DNA of 64,000 nucleotides from Kribbella sp. NBC_00382 (lineage in GTDB: Bacteria > Actinomycetota > Actinomycetes > Propionibacteriales > Kribbellaceae). The stretch spans positions 7,254,001 through 7,318,000 of the forward strand of contig NZ_CP107954.1 in the NCBI RefSeq assembly GCF_036067295.1, given 5' to 3'. The first letter of the stretch is position 1; every line of letters starts with the position of its first letter. Both the position numbers and the translations under genes were made by a program. Shown here one piece after another: positions 7,694 through 16,300 of the stretch. The notes beneath the pieces were generated by a model. The model was given only the letters and a program-made list of their open reading frames with translations. It had not been told where the DNA came from and searched no databases.

Positions 7694-8866
7694 ATGAGCA
7701 CCGACCCGATCGACTTCTACCTGCTGGAGGCCCTGCTCGACGACGAGGATCGGCAGCTGCTGCACGCAGTACGGGACTTCGGCGACAAGCAGGTCGCGCC
7801 GATCATCAACGAGCACTGGTCGCGGGCGACGTTCCCGTTCGAGCTGCTGCCCGCGATCCGCGCGCTCGGCATCGCCGGTACGCCGTACCAGGGCTACGGC
7901 TGCCCAGGACGCAGCTTCCTGATGGACGGGCTGATCGCGATGGAGCTGGCCACCGCCGATCCGTCGATTGCGACCTTCTGCGGCGTCCACGGCGGCCTCG
8001 CGATGGGGTCGATCTACCTGTGTGGATCCGAGGAGCAGAAGCAACGGTGGCTACCGCGGATGGCGACCCTGGAGCTGATCGGCGCCTTCGGGCTGACCGA
8101 GCCGGGCGTCGGGTCCGGCGCGTCGGGCGGGCTGCAGACGACCGCGCGGCGCGACGGCGACAGCTGGGTGCTGAACGGCGAGAAGAAGTGGATCGGCAAC
8201 GCGACCTTCGCCGACCTGACGGTGATCTGGGCCCGGGACGAGGCCGACGGTCAGGTCAAGGGCTTCGTGGTCGAGAAGGAGACGCCGGGCTTCAGCACCA
8301 GCAAGATCGAGGACAAGATGGCCTTGCGGGTGGTCCAGAACGCGCACATCACCCTCACCGACGCCCGCGTGCCGGAAGAGAACCGGCTGGCCAACGCCAA
8401 CACCTTCCGGGACACCGCCAAGGTGCTGCTGATGACCCGGGCCGGCGTCGCCTGGATGGCCGTCGGGTGTGCCCGCGGCGCGTACCGTCAAGCCCTGGAC
8501 TATGCGGGCCAGAGGCAACAGTTCGGGCAGCCGATCGCGTCGTTCCAGCTCGTCCAGGATCTACTCGTCAAGATGCTGGCCAACACAACGGCCTCCGCCA
8601 CCCTGTGCACGCGGCTGTCCCAGCTCCAGGACGCCGGCCTCGCGTACGACGAACACGCCTCGCTCGCCAAGATGTTCTGCACCGTCCGGATGCGCGAAAC
8701 CGTCGGCTACGCCCGTGAACTCCTGGGCGGCAACGGCATCCTGCTCGAACACAACGTCGGCCGGTTCGTCGCCGACGCCGAGGCGATCTACTCCTACGAA
8801 GGCACCCGGGAGATGAACACCCTGATCGTCGGCCGCGCGATCACCGGCCAGTCGGCCTTCGTCTAG
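7694..8866 (+). CDS. Acyl-CoA dehydrogenase (glutaryl-CoA-dehydrogenase-like)
   Basis: 390 residues from ATG 7694, with GAGGAG at 7683-7688; an in-frame GTG at 7688 overlaps the ribosome site and is less likely. It has the family blocks: F-G-L-T-E-P-G-V-G-S-G (substrate/FAD loop), K-W-I-G-N-A (flavin), R-Q-Q-F-G-Q-P-I-A-S-F-Q-L-V-Q, and the C-terminal YEGTREMNTLIVGRAITG that includes the catalytic-base Glu. This ending is typical of glutaryl-CoA or similar short-chain acyl-CoA dehydrogenases, which oxidise the alpha-beta bond with FAD and an electron-transfer flavoprotein. It stands alone, with no CoA-transferase or ETF gene next to it, so the substrate is not resolved. Confidence 0.88.
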   Translation: MSTDPIDFYLLEALLDDEDRQLLHAVRDFGDKQVAPIINEHWSRATFPFELLPAIRALGIAGTPYQGYGCPGRSFLMDGLIAMELATADPSIATFCGVHGGLAMGSIYLCGSEEQKQRWLPRMATLELIGAFGLTEPGVGSGASGGLQTTARRDGDSWVLNGEKKWIGNATFADLTVIWARDEADGQVKGFVVEKETPGFSTSKIEDKMALRVVQNAHITLTDARVPEENRLANANTFRDTAKVLLMTRAGVAWMAVGCARGAYRQALDYAGQRQQFGQPIASFQLVQDLLVKMLANTTASATLCTRLSQLQDAGLAYDEHASLAKMFCTVRMRETVGYARELLGGNGILLEHNVGRFVADAEAIYSYEGTREMNTLIVGRAITGQSAFV

Positions 8867-8891
8867 GGCCCGTTGGGGGTGCTGTTGGTAG

Positions 8892-8968
8892 GGGGCTGTG
8901 GATCGCGTCGCCGGGCCTGCCGCCATCCGTCTTCCCCACCCAAGGGGCTGTGGATCGCGTCGCCGGGC
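8892..8968. repeat. Pair of 25-bp direct repeats
   Basis: The 25-mer beginning GGGGCTGTGGATCGCG occurs identically at 8892-8916 and 8944-8968, separated by 27 bases. The unit is not palindromic. No coding frame explains it. Confidence 0.8.
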
Positions 8969-9226
8969 TGCTTGAGTGTCCTAGTCGAGCCGGTGGGTAT
9001 CAAGGGCGCTTCGCGTCCCTTCGGGATCGAACAAGTTCGACCCTTGACACTCACCACCACGACCAGGGAAAGACGCAGCTATCCCGGAGCCGCTGACAAG
9101 ACCGGCAACAAATGACAGACCAACCAGACATTGCCCGGCGCACCCGTATTGCGGCCCGCGACGAGCACGGCCAGCCATGAGGCGTGGCCCATCACCGGCC
9201 GGCACCTTCGTGGGTCGCCTATGGCA

Positions 9227-9274
9227 GGTTTTGGGGCCGCTGGCGTCAAACATCACGCCAGCGGTACAAAAACC
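9227..9274. repeat. REP-like imperfect palindrome, copy A
   Basis: Arms of 20 bases (9227-9246 and 9255-9274) pair with 3 mismatches around an 8-base loop. The left arm starts GGTTTTGGGGCCGCTGGCG and the right arm ends with AAAAACC. A close relative lies at 62908-62955, 53 kb away and also intergenic, so this is an interspersed repeat family and not a simple terminator. Confidence 0.7.
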
Positions 9275-9436
9275 CGTCAGCGGACCCGCTCCTCGCTAGC
9301 GAAAGCCGCAGCTTCAGCGACTGACCTCCATGGGTCGCCGGCCGCCGGACAACCCGCCAGCAGACTTGGTCAACCTGCCGCGGAGCAAAAAACCCTTCAG
9401 GGTAAGGCGGTTGGGGAGGGAAATGCGCCGGATCGG

Positions 9437-9474
9437 GGGGAGGATCTTCCCCAGACCTGGGGAAGATCCTCCCC
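9437..9474. terminator. Perfect 16-bp-arm hairpin
   Basis: GGGGAGGATCTTCCCC (9437-9452) and GGGGAAGATCCTCCCC (9459-9474) are perfect reverse complements around the loop AGACCT. It lies about 90 bases past the stop of the minus-strand GH27 gene and could be a second terminator or a structured RNA element. Confidence 0.5.
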
Positions 9475-9529
9475 GAAACGGTTAAGTTGAGCGATCGGTG
9501 AGCGGCTGACGATCTCTGGCGGGGCACCT

Positions 9530-9561
9530 CTTGGGGCGGCCCGTTGCCGGGCCACCCCAAG
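9530..9561 (-). terminator. Terminator of the GH27 gene
   Basis: Arms of 14 bases, CTTGGGGCGGCCCG (9530-9543) and CGGGCCACCCCAAG (9548-9561), pair with one mismatch around a TTGC loop, four bases after the GH27 stop codon. Confidence 0.7.
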
Positions 9562-9565
9562 TCAG

Positions 9566-12088
9566 TTACTTGGCGAGGGTGTAGCGGAGCATGTCGTTCC
9601 GCAGTACGTCGCCGGACACCTTCACGATGCGAAGGGTGTGGTTGCCGTTCGTCAGGCCGGCCTTGCTGAACACCTGCTGCTGGGTGAGCCGGGCATCGCC
9701 GTGCAGGTTGACCCGGGTGACGAGCTTGCCGTCGATGAAGACGTCGGCGTTGCCCTGGTCCGGAGCCAGCGCGGTGACCCAGTCGACGCTGACGCCCTTG
9801 AAGGCGAACTCGAAGGCCGCGCCGTCGGCGGTGGCCGCGTGCACGTCGTCGCGGTAGTCACCCTTGAAGCTGAAGTCCAGCTTCGTACTGCCGACCGGCT
9901 GGGCCGCGAGGTACGCCTTCTTGATCGTCACGACCTTGCCCGCGACGGTGTAGTCGGTGCCCTTGACCAGCACCTTGGTGCCGTTGGCAACCGAAAGCAG
10001 CTCGCCGGGATCGCGGGCGATCTCGGTGCTGACGTCGGCCTGGGCCTGCTTGTCGAAGGACGCCGTACCGGGGTTCAGCAGGCTCTCCTGCCGGATCACC
10101 AGCTTGTCGACGAGCATGAACTGGCCCGACTTCTTCACGCCGCGGATCGTGTGGCTGCCGTTCGGCAGATCCGAGATGCTGAACACCGTCTGCTGCGTCG
10201 ATCGCGTGTCGGCGTGGGTGTCCACGGTCGCCTTCAGTGCGCCGTCGACGTAGATCTCGACCTCACCTTGGGACGGATCCTTCTCGGTGATGTAGTCGAC
10301 GCCGTTGCCGACGAAGCTGTACGAGAACGCGTCGCCGTTGGCCTCGGTGTACTGGACGTCGTCCTGGTAGTCACCCAGTCCACGCCCGGTACTACGGCTC
10401 CACGAACCCGTGTAGACGATGCCCGAGTTGTCGTTGTTCAACTCGACGGTCCGGGTGCCACCGTTGCCCGCGACCGGCGGGGTCTGGGTGCCGGTGTCCG
10501 TCACGTCGACCGTCAGCGGCTCAGATACGGCCGGTACCTCGTTGTTGTTGTTCCGCGTCCAGACACCGTCGTACGCGACGCGCAGGTCGTCGTCGTTGAC
10601 CCGGATCGCGGCCTTCTTCGCCGGCGTGACCTTGAACAGCCGAACGCCGTGCGGGGGTACGACTGCCGCGGTGTAGCTGCCGTTGTACTGACCCAGATCG
10701 CGGCGCGCCCACAGGTCGCGGACCGTCGCCGAGCCGTCCAGACCGAGGTCCGCGAAGTTCGCCGTCATGTTGGCCTCGGTGGTACCGAGGTTGAACAGCG
10801 CGACCGTGTACGAGCTGTCGGCGTTGAGCGAGTACCAGACCTGCTTGTTCGTCTTGGTCGACACGGGCTGCGCCGGACGTCCGGCCTGGTTGACCGCGAT
10901 GACCTCGGGGTTCGTGAGCAGCTCGAGCCCGTACGAGTCCAGCTTGGTCATGTCGTTGCCGATGTAGAACGGTGCCGCCGAGACGGCCCACAGCGTGGCC
11001 GCGGTACGGCGCTCGTCCTTGGTCATCCCGTCCATCGTGCCGTTGCCGACATTCAGCGAGTCGAAGTCGTTCCAGCCACCAGGGCCAGCGTGCCGCCACC
11101 AGTCGGCGGCCTTCGGGAACAGCCGGTTGATGTTCGGCCAGGCCGTGAGTGCCTCACCAGGGCAGTAGCACTCGACGTCCCACTCGACCCGCCAGCCGTT
11201 CGCGACCGACTTCCAGTAGTCGGCGTAGTTGATGTCGAGCGCCCAGGACAGCTCCAGCCACATCTTGTGCCGGGCCAGCGCCTGCGACCAGCCCTTGACC
11301 TCTTCGCGAGCGTCGAGGGACAGGTCGTTCTTGCCCGAGCCCGGGGTGACGCTGTCGAACTTCAGCAGGTCGACGCCCCACGAGGCCATCAGGTCGACGA
11401 TCGAGTCGATGTACTTCTGCGCGCACGGGTTGGCCATGTCGACGCGGTAGCCGAAGCCCCAGTAGTCGCCCTGCTGCAGCGGCTGCTTGGCCAGGTTGCC
11501 GGTCCGGCACTCGGGGGCGCCGTAGACGGGATAGTTGGCGTCCAGCACCGCCTTCGAGATCCCGGGGATGCTGTAGATGCCGACCTTCTGGCCGTTGTCG
11601 TGGATGTGCTTGATCAGCGCCGGCAGGCCGTGCGGGTACAGCTTGGCGCTCGGTACGGGCCGGCCGTACGCGTCGGTGCCGCTGTTCCAGGCCGCGTCGA
11701 TGTTGATCCGGTTGTATCCGTACGGCTGCAGCTTCTTGTGCATCGCGTCCGACTGGGCGGTGAGCTGGGCCTCGTTGATCCAGTTGCTGCCGTCGTTGGA
11801 GTACACCTGCATGCTGTAGCTGCTCCAGCCCATGTAGGGCTTGGCCGCTTGCGCTCCCGCGGGCCCGAGTGACGGGCTCGCCGCGGTGATGACGTTCGCC
11901 GGCATCGAGATGCTGCCGGCCGTAGTACTGGTGGTGGTCTTGGTCTTGGCGTCCGCGGCACTCGGCGCGGGCTTGGCTCCGCCCGGCCCTTGAGCGGCGG
12001 AGGCGGTCAACCCGATCGGGACGACGGCGGCGACGAGAACCCCCGCGAGGATGCCTCGCCTCGTCTTGTTACGAAGGAACCTGGACAT
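9566..12088 (-). CDS. Secreted GH27 alpha-galactosidase with X2-type module and duplicated C-terminal beta-domain
   Basis: 840 residues. A signal peptide (residues 1-32) and a low-complexity linker lead into a GH27 barrel that begins M-G-W-S-S-Y. The nucleophile is D245 in L-L-K-F-D-S-V and the acid/base is D304 in W-R-V-E-W-D-V-E, as in clan GH-D alpha-galactosidases and alpha-N-acetylgalactosaminidases. The barrel is followed by the GH27 C-terminal beta-sandwich (to about 490). Then come two copies of a domain with the pattern D-Y-Q/R-D-D-V ... V-D-Y/W-I/V-T ... Q-G-x-V/A-x-x-Y/F-x-D-G, flanking a CBM_X2-like Ig domain (about residues 665-735, with LVKGTDYTV). The extra domains probably anchor it to plant galactan or galactomannan. 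No regulator is adjacent. Confidence 0.87.
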   Translation of the reverse strand: MSRFLRNKTRRGILAGVLVAAVVPIGLTASAAQGPGGAKPAPSAADAKTKTTTSTTAGSISMPANVITAASPSLGPAGAQAAKPYMGWSSYSMQVYSNDGSNWINEAQLTAQSDAMHKKLQPYGYNRINIDAAWNSGTDAYGRPVPSAKLYPHGLPALIKHIHDNGQKVGIYSIPGISKAVLDANYPVYGAPECRTGNLAKQPLQQGDYWGFGYRVDMANPCAQKYIDSIVDLMASWGVDLLKFDSVTPGSGKNDLSLDAREEVKGWSQALARHKMWLELSWALDINYADYWKSVANGWRVEWDVECYCPGEALTAWPNINRLFPKAADWWRHAGPGGWNDFDSLNVGNGTMDGMTKDERRTAATLWAVSAAPFYIGNDMTKLDSYGLELLTNPEVIAVNQAGRPAQPVSTKTNKQVWYSLNADSSYTVALFNLGTTEANMTANFADLGLDGSATVRDLWARRDLGQYNGSYTAAVVPPHGVRLFKVTPAKKAAIRVNDDDLRVAYDGVWTRNNNNEVPAVSEPLTVDVTDTGTQTPPVAGNGGTRTVELNNDNSGIVYTGSWSRSTGRGLGDYQDDVQYTEANGDAFSYSFVGNGVDYITEKDPSQGEVEIYVDGALKATVDTHADTRSTQQTVFSISDLPNGSHTIRGVKKSGQFMLVDKLVIRQESLLNPGTASFDKQAQADVSTEIARDPGELLSVANGTKVLVKGTDYTVAGKVVTIKKAYLAAQPVGSTKLDFSFKGDYRDDVHAATADGAAFEFAFKGVSVDWVTALAPDQGNADVFIDGKLVTRVNLHGDARLTQQQVFSKAGLTNGNHTLRIVKVSGDVLRNDMLRYTLAK

Positions 12089-12246
12089 GAGCGATGACCT
12101 CTCTTTGTGGCTCGTTCAGCCCCCGGCGAGAACCACAGATCGGATAGGATATTGGAACCCTCATGCCTGTGGCAGGTGATGTCAAGATCCCAGAGGCAGG
12201 ATTATTCACGCCGTTAAGTAATCGCTACCCGGGGAGCGGGATCCCG

Positions 12247-12984
12247 CTACGCCCGGTGGTCGGCGGACAGCGTCGCGGCCAGCTCGATGGTCGCGTCGTC
12301 GAGTTGAGCTGGTTCTTCCTGTACTCCGTACGCGGTGGTGACCTTTTGCTCGAAGGTGTCCGGGTCGAAGTTGGGTAGCTCTGATTTCAGCGAGCCGACC
12401 GAGGACGCGTCGAACGGGAGGTCGAGGTGGCGGTAGATGTCGCTGAGGAGTGGGCGGAGTTGGGTGTCGGCGCCGAGGATGACCAGGGCGCTGAAGAGCC
12501 AGGCGTTGCGGACTACGCGTTGGCCGGTGCCGACGAGCTTGACGACGCCGCGGGCGTTGACGCTGTGGGCGCCTGGGCAGTACTCCCCGGGTACCGCGCC
12601 GACGCGGGCGTCGATGCCGGAGTCGCGGAGGATGTCGGCGTACAGGTCACCGAAGTACTGGAATCTGCTCTCCAGGCCGTCCGGTGCGAGCGGCTCGTGC
12701 TTGACGTGGTCGATCACGAGAGCTTCCGGGGTGTACGCGACCGGGCGGCCGCCGACGGCCCGTACCAACGGTTCGAACCCGGCTGCGCGGGCGGATCGGA
12801 CCGCCGCATCGAAGCCGGGGAGGCGCGTATCCCGGCGGCCGAACACCACGACGGGGGCTGTCGGGCGGTAGATCCGCAGCGCCTCGGTCAGGTCACCGGT
12901 GGATGCTCGCCGGACCATCGCATGAGCAACAGCCAACTCCATCGCCTCGTCGCCACCTGCCAACGCACCCGAGATGAGCCGCAC
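12247..12984 (-). CDS. Lipoate-protein ligase A-family protein (BPL/LplA fold)
   Basis: 245 residues. It shows the BPL_LplA_LipB core: V-V-V-F-G-R-R-D in the place of the mononucleotide-binding start, V-R-A-V-G-G-R-P-V-A-Y for the usual R-R-x-G-G-G, and the V-K-L-V-G-T-G-Q-R-V lysine loop that contacts the lipoyl-adenylate. The family attaches lipoate or octanoate to the lipoyl domains of 2-oxoacid dehydrogenases and the glycine cleavage H protein. Third Gly of the RxGGG loop is replaced by Arg, as in several divergent actinobacterial homologues, so ligase versus transferase activity is uncertain. It is divergent from the alpha/beta hydrolase gene. Confidence 0.75.
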   Translation of the reverse strand: MRLISGALAGGDEAMELAVAHAMVRRASTGDLTEALRIYRPTAPVVVFGRRDTRLPGFDAAVRSARAAGFEPLVRAVGGRPVAYTPEALVIDHVKHEPLAPDGLESRFQYFGDLYADILRDSGIDARVGAVPGEYCPGAHSVNARGVVKLVGTGQRVVRNAWLFSALVILGADTQLRPLLSDIYRHLDLPFDASSVGSLKSELPNFDPDTFEQKVTTAYGVQEEPAQLDDATIELAATLSADHRA

Positions 12985-13011
12985 GACGCCATCGTGCCAT
13001 GGTTGGTTGCT

Positions 13012-13746
13012 GTGACGACCTATCGGGACCGGTATCCACTGTCAACGCGCGAGATCGACGGCGTCACCGTCCGGATCATCAGTCCGCCGCCTGGTGTCGA
13101 GCCGGCGTCCGGACTGCCCTGGGTGTGGCGGGCGGAGTTCCTTGGCGCTTTCGACGATGCCGACGTGGCGATGCTCGATGCGGGCTGGCATCTGGTTTAT
13201 GTCGAGGTTCCCGATCGGTACGGCGATCCCGTTGCGATGGCCGCTTGGTGGTCGGCGTACCGGTTCCTGGTCGACGAGCTCGGCTTCGACCCGCGACCCG
13301 GCCTGATCGCGCTCAGCCGAGGCGGCCTCTATGCGATCTCCTGGGCAGCAGCCCATCCCGACTGCGTCAGCGCCATCTACCTCGACAACGCGGTCTGCGA
13401 TCTCCGCAGCTGGCCCGGAGGCCTGGGCGACGCGCGCCCGGCCCCCACCGAGTGGCAACAAATGCTGAAGGTCTACGCGCTCGACCCGGCCGACCTCGAC
13501 GGTGTCGCCGCGATCAGCCCGATCAGCAAACTCGCCCTGATCGCCGCCGCCCGCATCCCGCTCCTGGTCGCCTACGGAGACGCCGACCGTGCCGTACCGG
13601 CCAACGAAAACTCTGTCCCCCTCCTGGCGAACTACACCGGCCCGTCGCAGGTAGTCGTGCGTCCCGGCGCCGACCACCACCCCCACGGGATCGACCCGGC
13701 CACAGTCCGGACCTTCTTCATTTCCCACAAACAGCAACGCCATTAG
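13012..13746 (+). CDS. Alpha/beta-hydrolase family protein
   Basis: 244 residues from GTG 13012; GTG 12994 is possible but leaves only 9 bases to the divergent neighbour. It has the hydrolase triad: nucleophile Ser in A-L-S-R-G-G-L, Asp in V-A-Y-G-D-A-D-R-A-V-P and His in G-A-D-H-H-P-H-G. There is no signal peptide, so it is probably cytosolic. The G-x-S-R-G-G type is common in uncharacterised esterases and in the dienelactone-hydrolase-like branch; substrate unknown. Confidence 0.75.
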   Translation: MTTYRDRYPLSTREIDGVTVRIISPPPGVEPASGLPWVWRAEFLGAFDDADVAMLDAGWHLVYVEVPDRYGDPVAMAAWWSAYRFLVDELGFDPRPGLIALSRGGLYAISWAAAHPDCVSAIYLDNAVCDLRSWPGGLGDARPAPTEWQQMLKVYALDPADLDGVAAISPISKLALIAAARIPLLVAYGDADRAVPANENSVPLLANYTGPSQVVVRPGADHHPHGIDPATVRTFFISHKQQRH

Positions 13747-13777
13747 GCGAACCGGGCCGACGGGCCCACTCTGAGGC

Positions 13778-14203
13778 ATGAGCCACCTAGAAGTACTGAA
13801 GCCCGAAGAGTTGTCCACCCGCCGGCTGAACGTGCTGCGTGCCGGCTACGCGTTCATGGCGATCGGCCTGATCATCGTCAAATGGCCGGTCGTTCTCCAG
13901 GACGCCCGCTCTCTGCCCGTGATGGAAGGCGTCGTCGCCTGCCTGCTGACAGCGATGTCGCTGCTGGCGATCCTCGGCCTGCGCTACCCAGTCAAGCTGC
14001 TCCCGATCCTGGTGTTCGAGGTGCTCTGGAAACTCATCTGGCTCGCCGCGGTCGCCCTCCCCCACCTCATCGCCGGCGACGTGGATACGGAGACCGGCAG
14101 TGTCCTGTTCACCTGCTCCTTCATCGTCGTCATCATCGCCGTCATCCCGTGGCGATTCGTCTGGACGCAGTACGTCAAAGGCCCCGGCGCGGCCTGGCGC
14201 TAA
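13778..14203 (+). CDS. Four-TM membrane protein of unknown function
   Basis: 141 residues with about four predicted membrane helices (near 22-42, 50-68, 73-93, 105-125), a short hydrophilic N-terminus and a basic C-terminal tail. I do not recognise the family beyond small actinobacterial integral membrane proteins. It starts 31 bases after the hydrolase gene and may be co-transcribed. Its stop overlaps the convergent O-methyltransferase stop by four bases. Confidence 0.7.
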   Translation: MSHLEVLKPEELSTRRLNVLRAGYAFMAIGLIIVKWPVVLQDARSLPVMEGVVACLLTAMSLLAILGLRYPVKLLPILVFEVLWKLIWLAAVALPHLIAGDVDTETGSVLFTCSFIVVIIAVIPWRFVWTQYVKGPGAAWR

Positions 14204-15192
14204 CGGGCCTCGACGATCGACATCCGGCTGGGGGTGTCGATGACGCGGGTCTGCCGCAGGCCGGCGGCGGTGAAGAGTTCCGCGTACTGGTCCGCGGTGC
14301 GTTCCCGGCCGCCGGGCATGACCAGCATGTTGATGTCGGAGAAGGCCGCCTGGGCCTCTTGGCCGGGGCGGTCGAGGATCGTTTCGATCACCAGGACCGC
14401 GCCGCCCGGGTTGAGGGAGCGGGCGCAGACGCGGAGGATGTCGACGCAGCGGTCGTCCGGCCAGTCGTGCAGGATCGACTTGAGCAGGTAGACGTCAGCG
14501 GGTGGCACTTCTTTGAAGAAGTCGCCGACGGCTGCCGACCACCTCGAGGTGACGGCAGGCGACACCGGCTCGGTGGCGACGACGTGTTCCTGGTCGAAGA
14601 CCGTGCCGACCAGCTGGTCGTTGGCACTGAGTACTGCGTCCAGCACGATGCCCTTGCCGCCGCCGACGTCGACCACCGTACGGACGCCGGCGAAGTCGTA
14701 GGTCGCCGCGACCGCCGCCGCGATCTTCCAGCTGAGCGCGGTCATGTTGTCGTTGAAGATCTCGTTGTGCTCCGGCTGGTGCTGCCGATGCGTCCAGACG
14801 TCGACGCCGTGCAAGGCCTCGAAGGCGTTCTCACCGGTACGGACGCTGTGCCCGAGATGCCCCCAGGCCGCCCAGAGCGCGGGATCCTGCAGCGTCCGCG
14901 CGAGCGGCCGGAGGGTACCGGGGACGTCCGATCGCAGCATCTCGCCGAGCTCCGTGTTGCTGACGGCGCCGTCCTTCTCCGCGTAGACGCCGATCGCGAC
15001 GAGCGCCTGCACCAGCCGCTCCAAGGTCTCCTCGTCCACCCCCGCCGTGGTCGCCAATTCGGCGACGGTCCGCGGCGTCTTCGCCAGTTCGTCCGACAGC
15101 CCGAGCTCTGCCGCGACGCTGAGCGCCGCGGAGAGCCGGTAGCCGGTGATCATCGATTCGAGCCCACCCCTGGTTTCCATGGATCCGATCAT
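14200..15192 (-). CDS. SAM-dependent O-methyltransferase (two-domain, plant/polyketide type)
   Basis: 330 residues. The N-terminal winged-helix dimerisation domain (ITGYRLSAALSVAAELGLSD, TAGVDEETLERLVQALVAIGV) is followed by a Rossmann methyltransferase domain with V-V-D-V-G-G-G-K-G (SAM loop), Y-L-L-K-S-I-L-H-D-W-P-D-D (the His of HDW is the catalytic base) and V-L-V-I-E. This architecture is that of acetylserotonin/hydroxyneurosporene/TcmN-type O-methyltransferases. No polyketide or other biosynthetic genes are near, so the acceptor is unknown. Confidence 0.87.
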   Translation of the reverse strand: MIGSMETRGGLESMITGYRLSAALSVAAELGLSDELAKTPRTVAELATTAGVDEETLERLVQALVAIGVYAEKDGAVSNTELGEMLRSDVPGTLRPLARTLQDPALWAAWGHLGHSVRTGENAFEALHGVDVWTHRQHQPEHNEIFNDNMTALSWKIAAAVAATYDFAGVRTVVDVGGGKGIVLDAVLSANDQLVGTVFDQEHVVATEPVSPAVTSRWSAAVGDFFKEVPPADVYLLKSILHDWPDDRCVDILRVCARSLNPGGAVLVIETILDRPGQEAQAAFSDINMLVMPGGRERTADQYAELFTAAGLRQTRVIDTPSRMSIVEAR

Positions 15193-15313
15193 GCACCCAG
15201 AACGCCGCGACGGACTCGGCTCGGACGCGACTGCTTTTCGACAGCGCGTGTTCAGCCGGTAGTCGCTCGCTCACCGCAGACTCGGAGGGTTGCCCCCTTC
15301 GAGAGGACAGAAG

Positions 15314-16300
15314 ATGAGCTGGCTTGGAAAAGCGCGCGCCGGGATCGTGGCCGTGGCGGTCGCGGGACTCGGGATCTCCGGTACTTCGTACAGCTGGGCC
15401 GCGACAACATGGCCGGGAGGCTCCGCCGTCACCACCGCCGACGCGAGCAACGTCTTCGGCAAGAACCTGAGCGGCCTGTCGTTCCAGAGCGCGAGCGTCT
15501 TGTGGGCTGTCGACAACGGCCCGGGCAAGGCGTACAAGCTCATTCCCAACGGCGTCACCTGGAAGCCGGACCCGGTGGGTGCGCGGACGCTGCACTACAG
15601 GAACGGCAAGGGCGACCCGGATGCCGAAGGTGTCGTCGTCTCGCCCGACGGTCTGGTAGCCGCGACCGAGCGGGACAACGACAACAATGACGACAGCCTG
15701 CTGAAGGTACTCCGCTTCGACGCCGGCTCCTCGTCGTCGACGCTCAACGCCAACGCCAACGCCGAGTGGAACCTCACCGCCGACCTGCCCGACGTCGACC
15801 CCAACGGCGGTCTCGAGGGCATCTCGTGGATCCCCGACTCGTTCCTCACCGCCCACGCCTTCCGTGACGAGCACACCGGCGCCGCCTACTCCCCCGCTAG
15901 CTATCCGGGCCACGGCAGCGGCCTGTACTTCGTCGGCCTCGAGGACAACGGCACGATCTACGCTTATGCGCTCAACCAGTCCAACAGCAGCTACACCCGG
16001 GTCGCCACGATCAGCAGTGGCTTCTCAGAGGTGATGGATCTCGAGTTCGACGGCGCGACCGGTCACTTGTGGGCAGTCTGCGACAACGGTTGCTCGGGGC
16101 AGACCAAGACGCTCGACGTCAACGCGCAGGGCAAGTTCGCGGTCACGGCGACGTACAGCCGGCCGTCCGGCATGTCCAACCTGAACAATGAGGGGTTCGC
16201 CATCTCACCGACCTGCTCCGGCGGCCACAAGGCGGTGCTGTGGTCCGACGACGACAACACGAGCAATCACGCGCTCCGCGCTGGCACCTTGAACTGCTAA
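15314..16300 (+). CDS. Secreted phytase/SdiA-regulated-like beta-propeller protein
   Basis: 328 residues. The start at 15314 is preceded by GAGAGGAC. A signal peptide ends near Y-S-W-A-A. The mature part has repeated propeller strands (LSGLSFQSASVLWAVDNGPG, DAEGVVVSPDGLVAATERDND, NGGLEGISWIPD, VMDLEFDGATGHLWAVCDNG, NLNNEGFAISP) with conserved acidic turns. This resembles the esterase-like-activity-of-phytase and SdiA-regulated propeller families. Calcium binding and a phosphoester substrate are possible but not shown. Its stop directly abuts the convergent neighbour. Confidence 0.6.
   Translation: MSWLGKARAGIVAVAVAGLGISGTSYSWAATTWPGGSAVTTADASNVFGKNLSGLSFQSASVLWAVDNGPGKAYKLIPNGVTWKPDPVGARTLHYRNGKGDPDAEGVVVSPDGLVAATERDNDNNDDSLLKVLRFDAGSSSSTLNANANAEWNLTADLPDVDPNGGLEGISWIPDSFLTAHAFRDEHTGAAYSPASYPGHGSGLYFVGLEDNGTIYAYALNQSNSSYTRVATISSGFSEVMDLEFDGATGHLWAVCDNGCSGQTKTLDVNAQGKFAVTATYSRPSGMSNLNNEGFAISPTCSGGHKAVLWSDDDNTSNHALRAGTLNC

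Larger units (their letters stand above)
8867..9565. other. 0.7-kb non-coding region with repeats and hairpins
   Basis: No reading frame here has convincing coding bias or a recognisable product. The stretch holds a pair of 25-bp direct repeats (8892-8968), a REP-like imperfect palindrome (9227-9274) that has a relative at 62908-62955, a perfect 16-bp-arm hairpin (9437-9474) and the terminator of the GH27 gene (9530-9561). It may be the residue of deleted genes or an uncharacterised repeat/RNA region. Confidence 0.6.

Noticed and set aside
8892..8968. Minimal CRISPR array (two repeats, one spacer)
   Set aside because: Only two units, repeat not palindromic, no cas genes anywhere in the window.
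9020..9050. tRNA T-arm-like sequence (GTTCGACCC) as part of a tRNA or att site
   Set aside because: No acceptor stem, anticodon arm or D-arm can be folded around it.
9638..11872. Long open frame antisense to the GH27 gene
   Set aside because: Shadow frame of a GC-rich gene; the GH27 frame has clear catalytic motifs and a signal peptide.
12160..12190. TTGACA on the minus strand as promoter of the GH27 gene
   Set aside because: No -10-like hexamer at a sensible distance; left unassigned.
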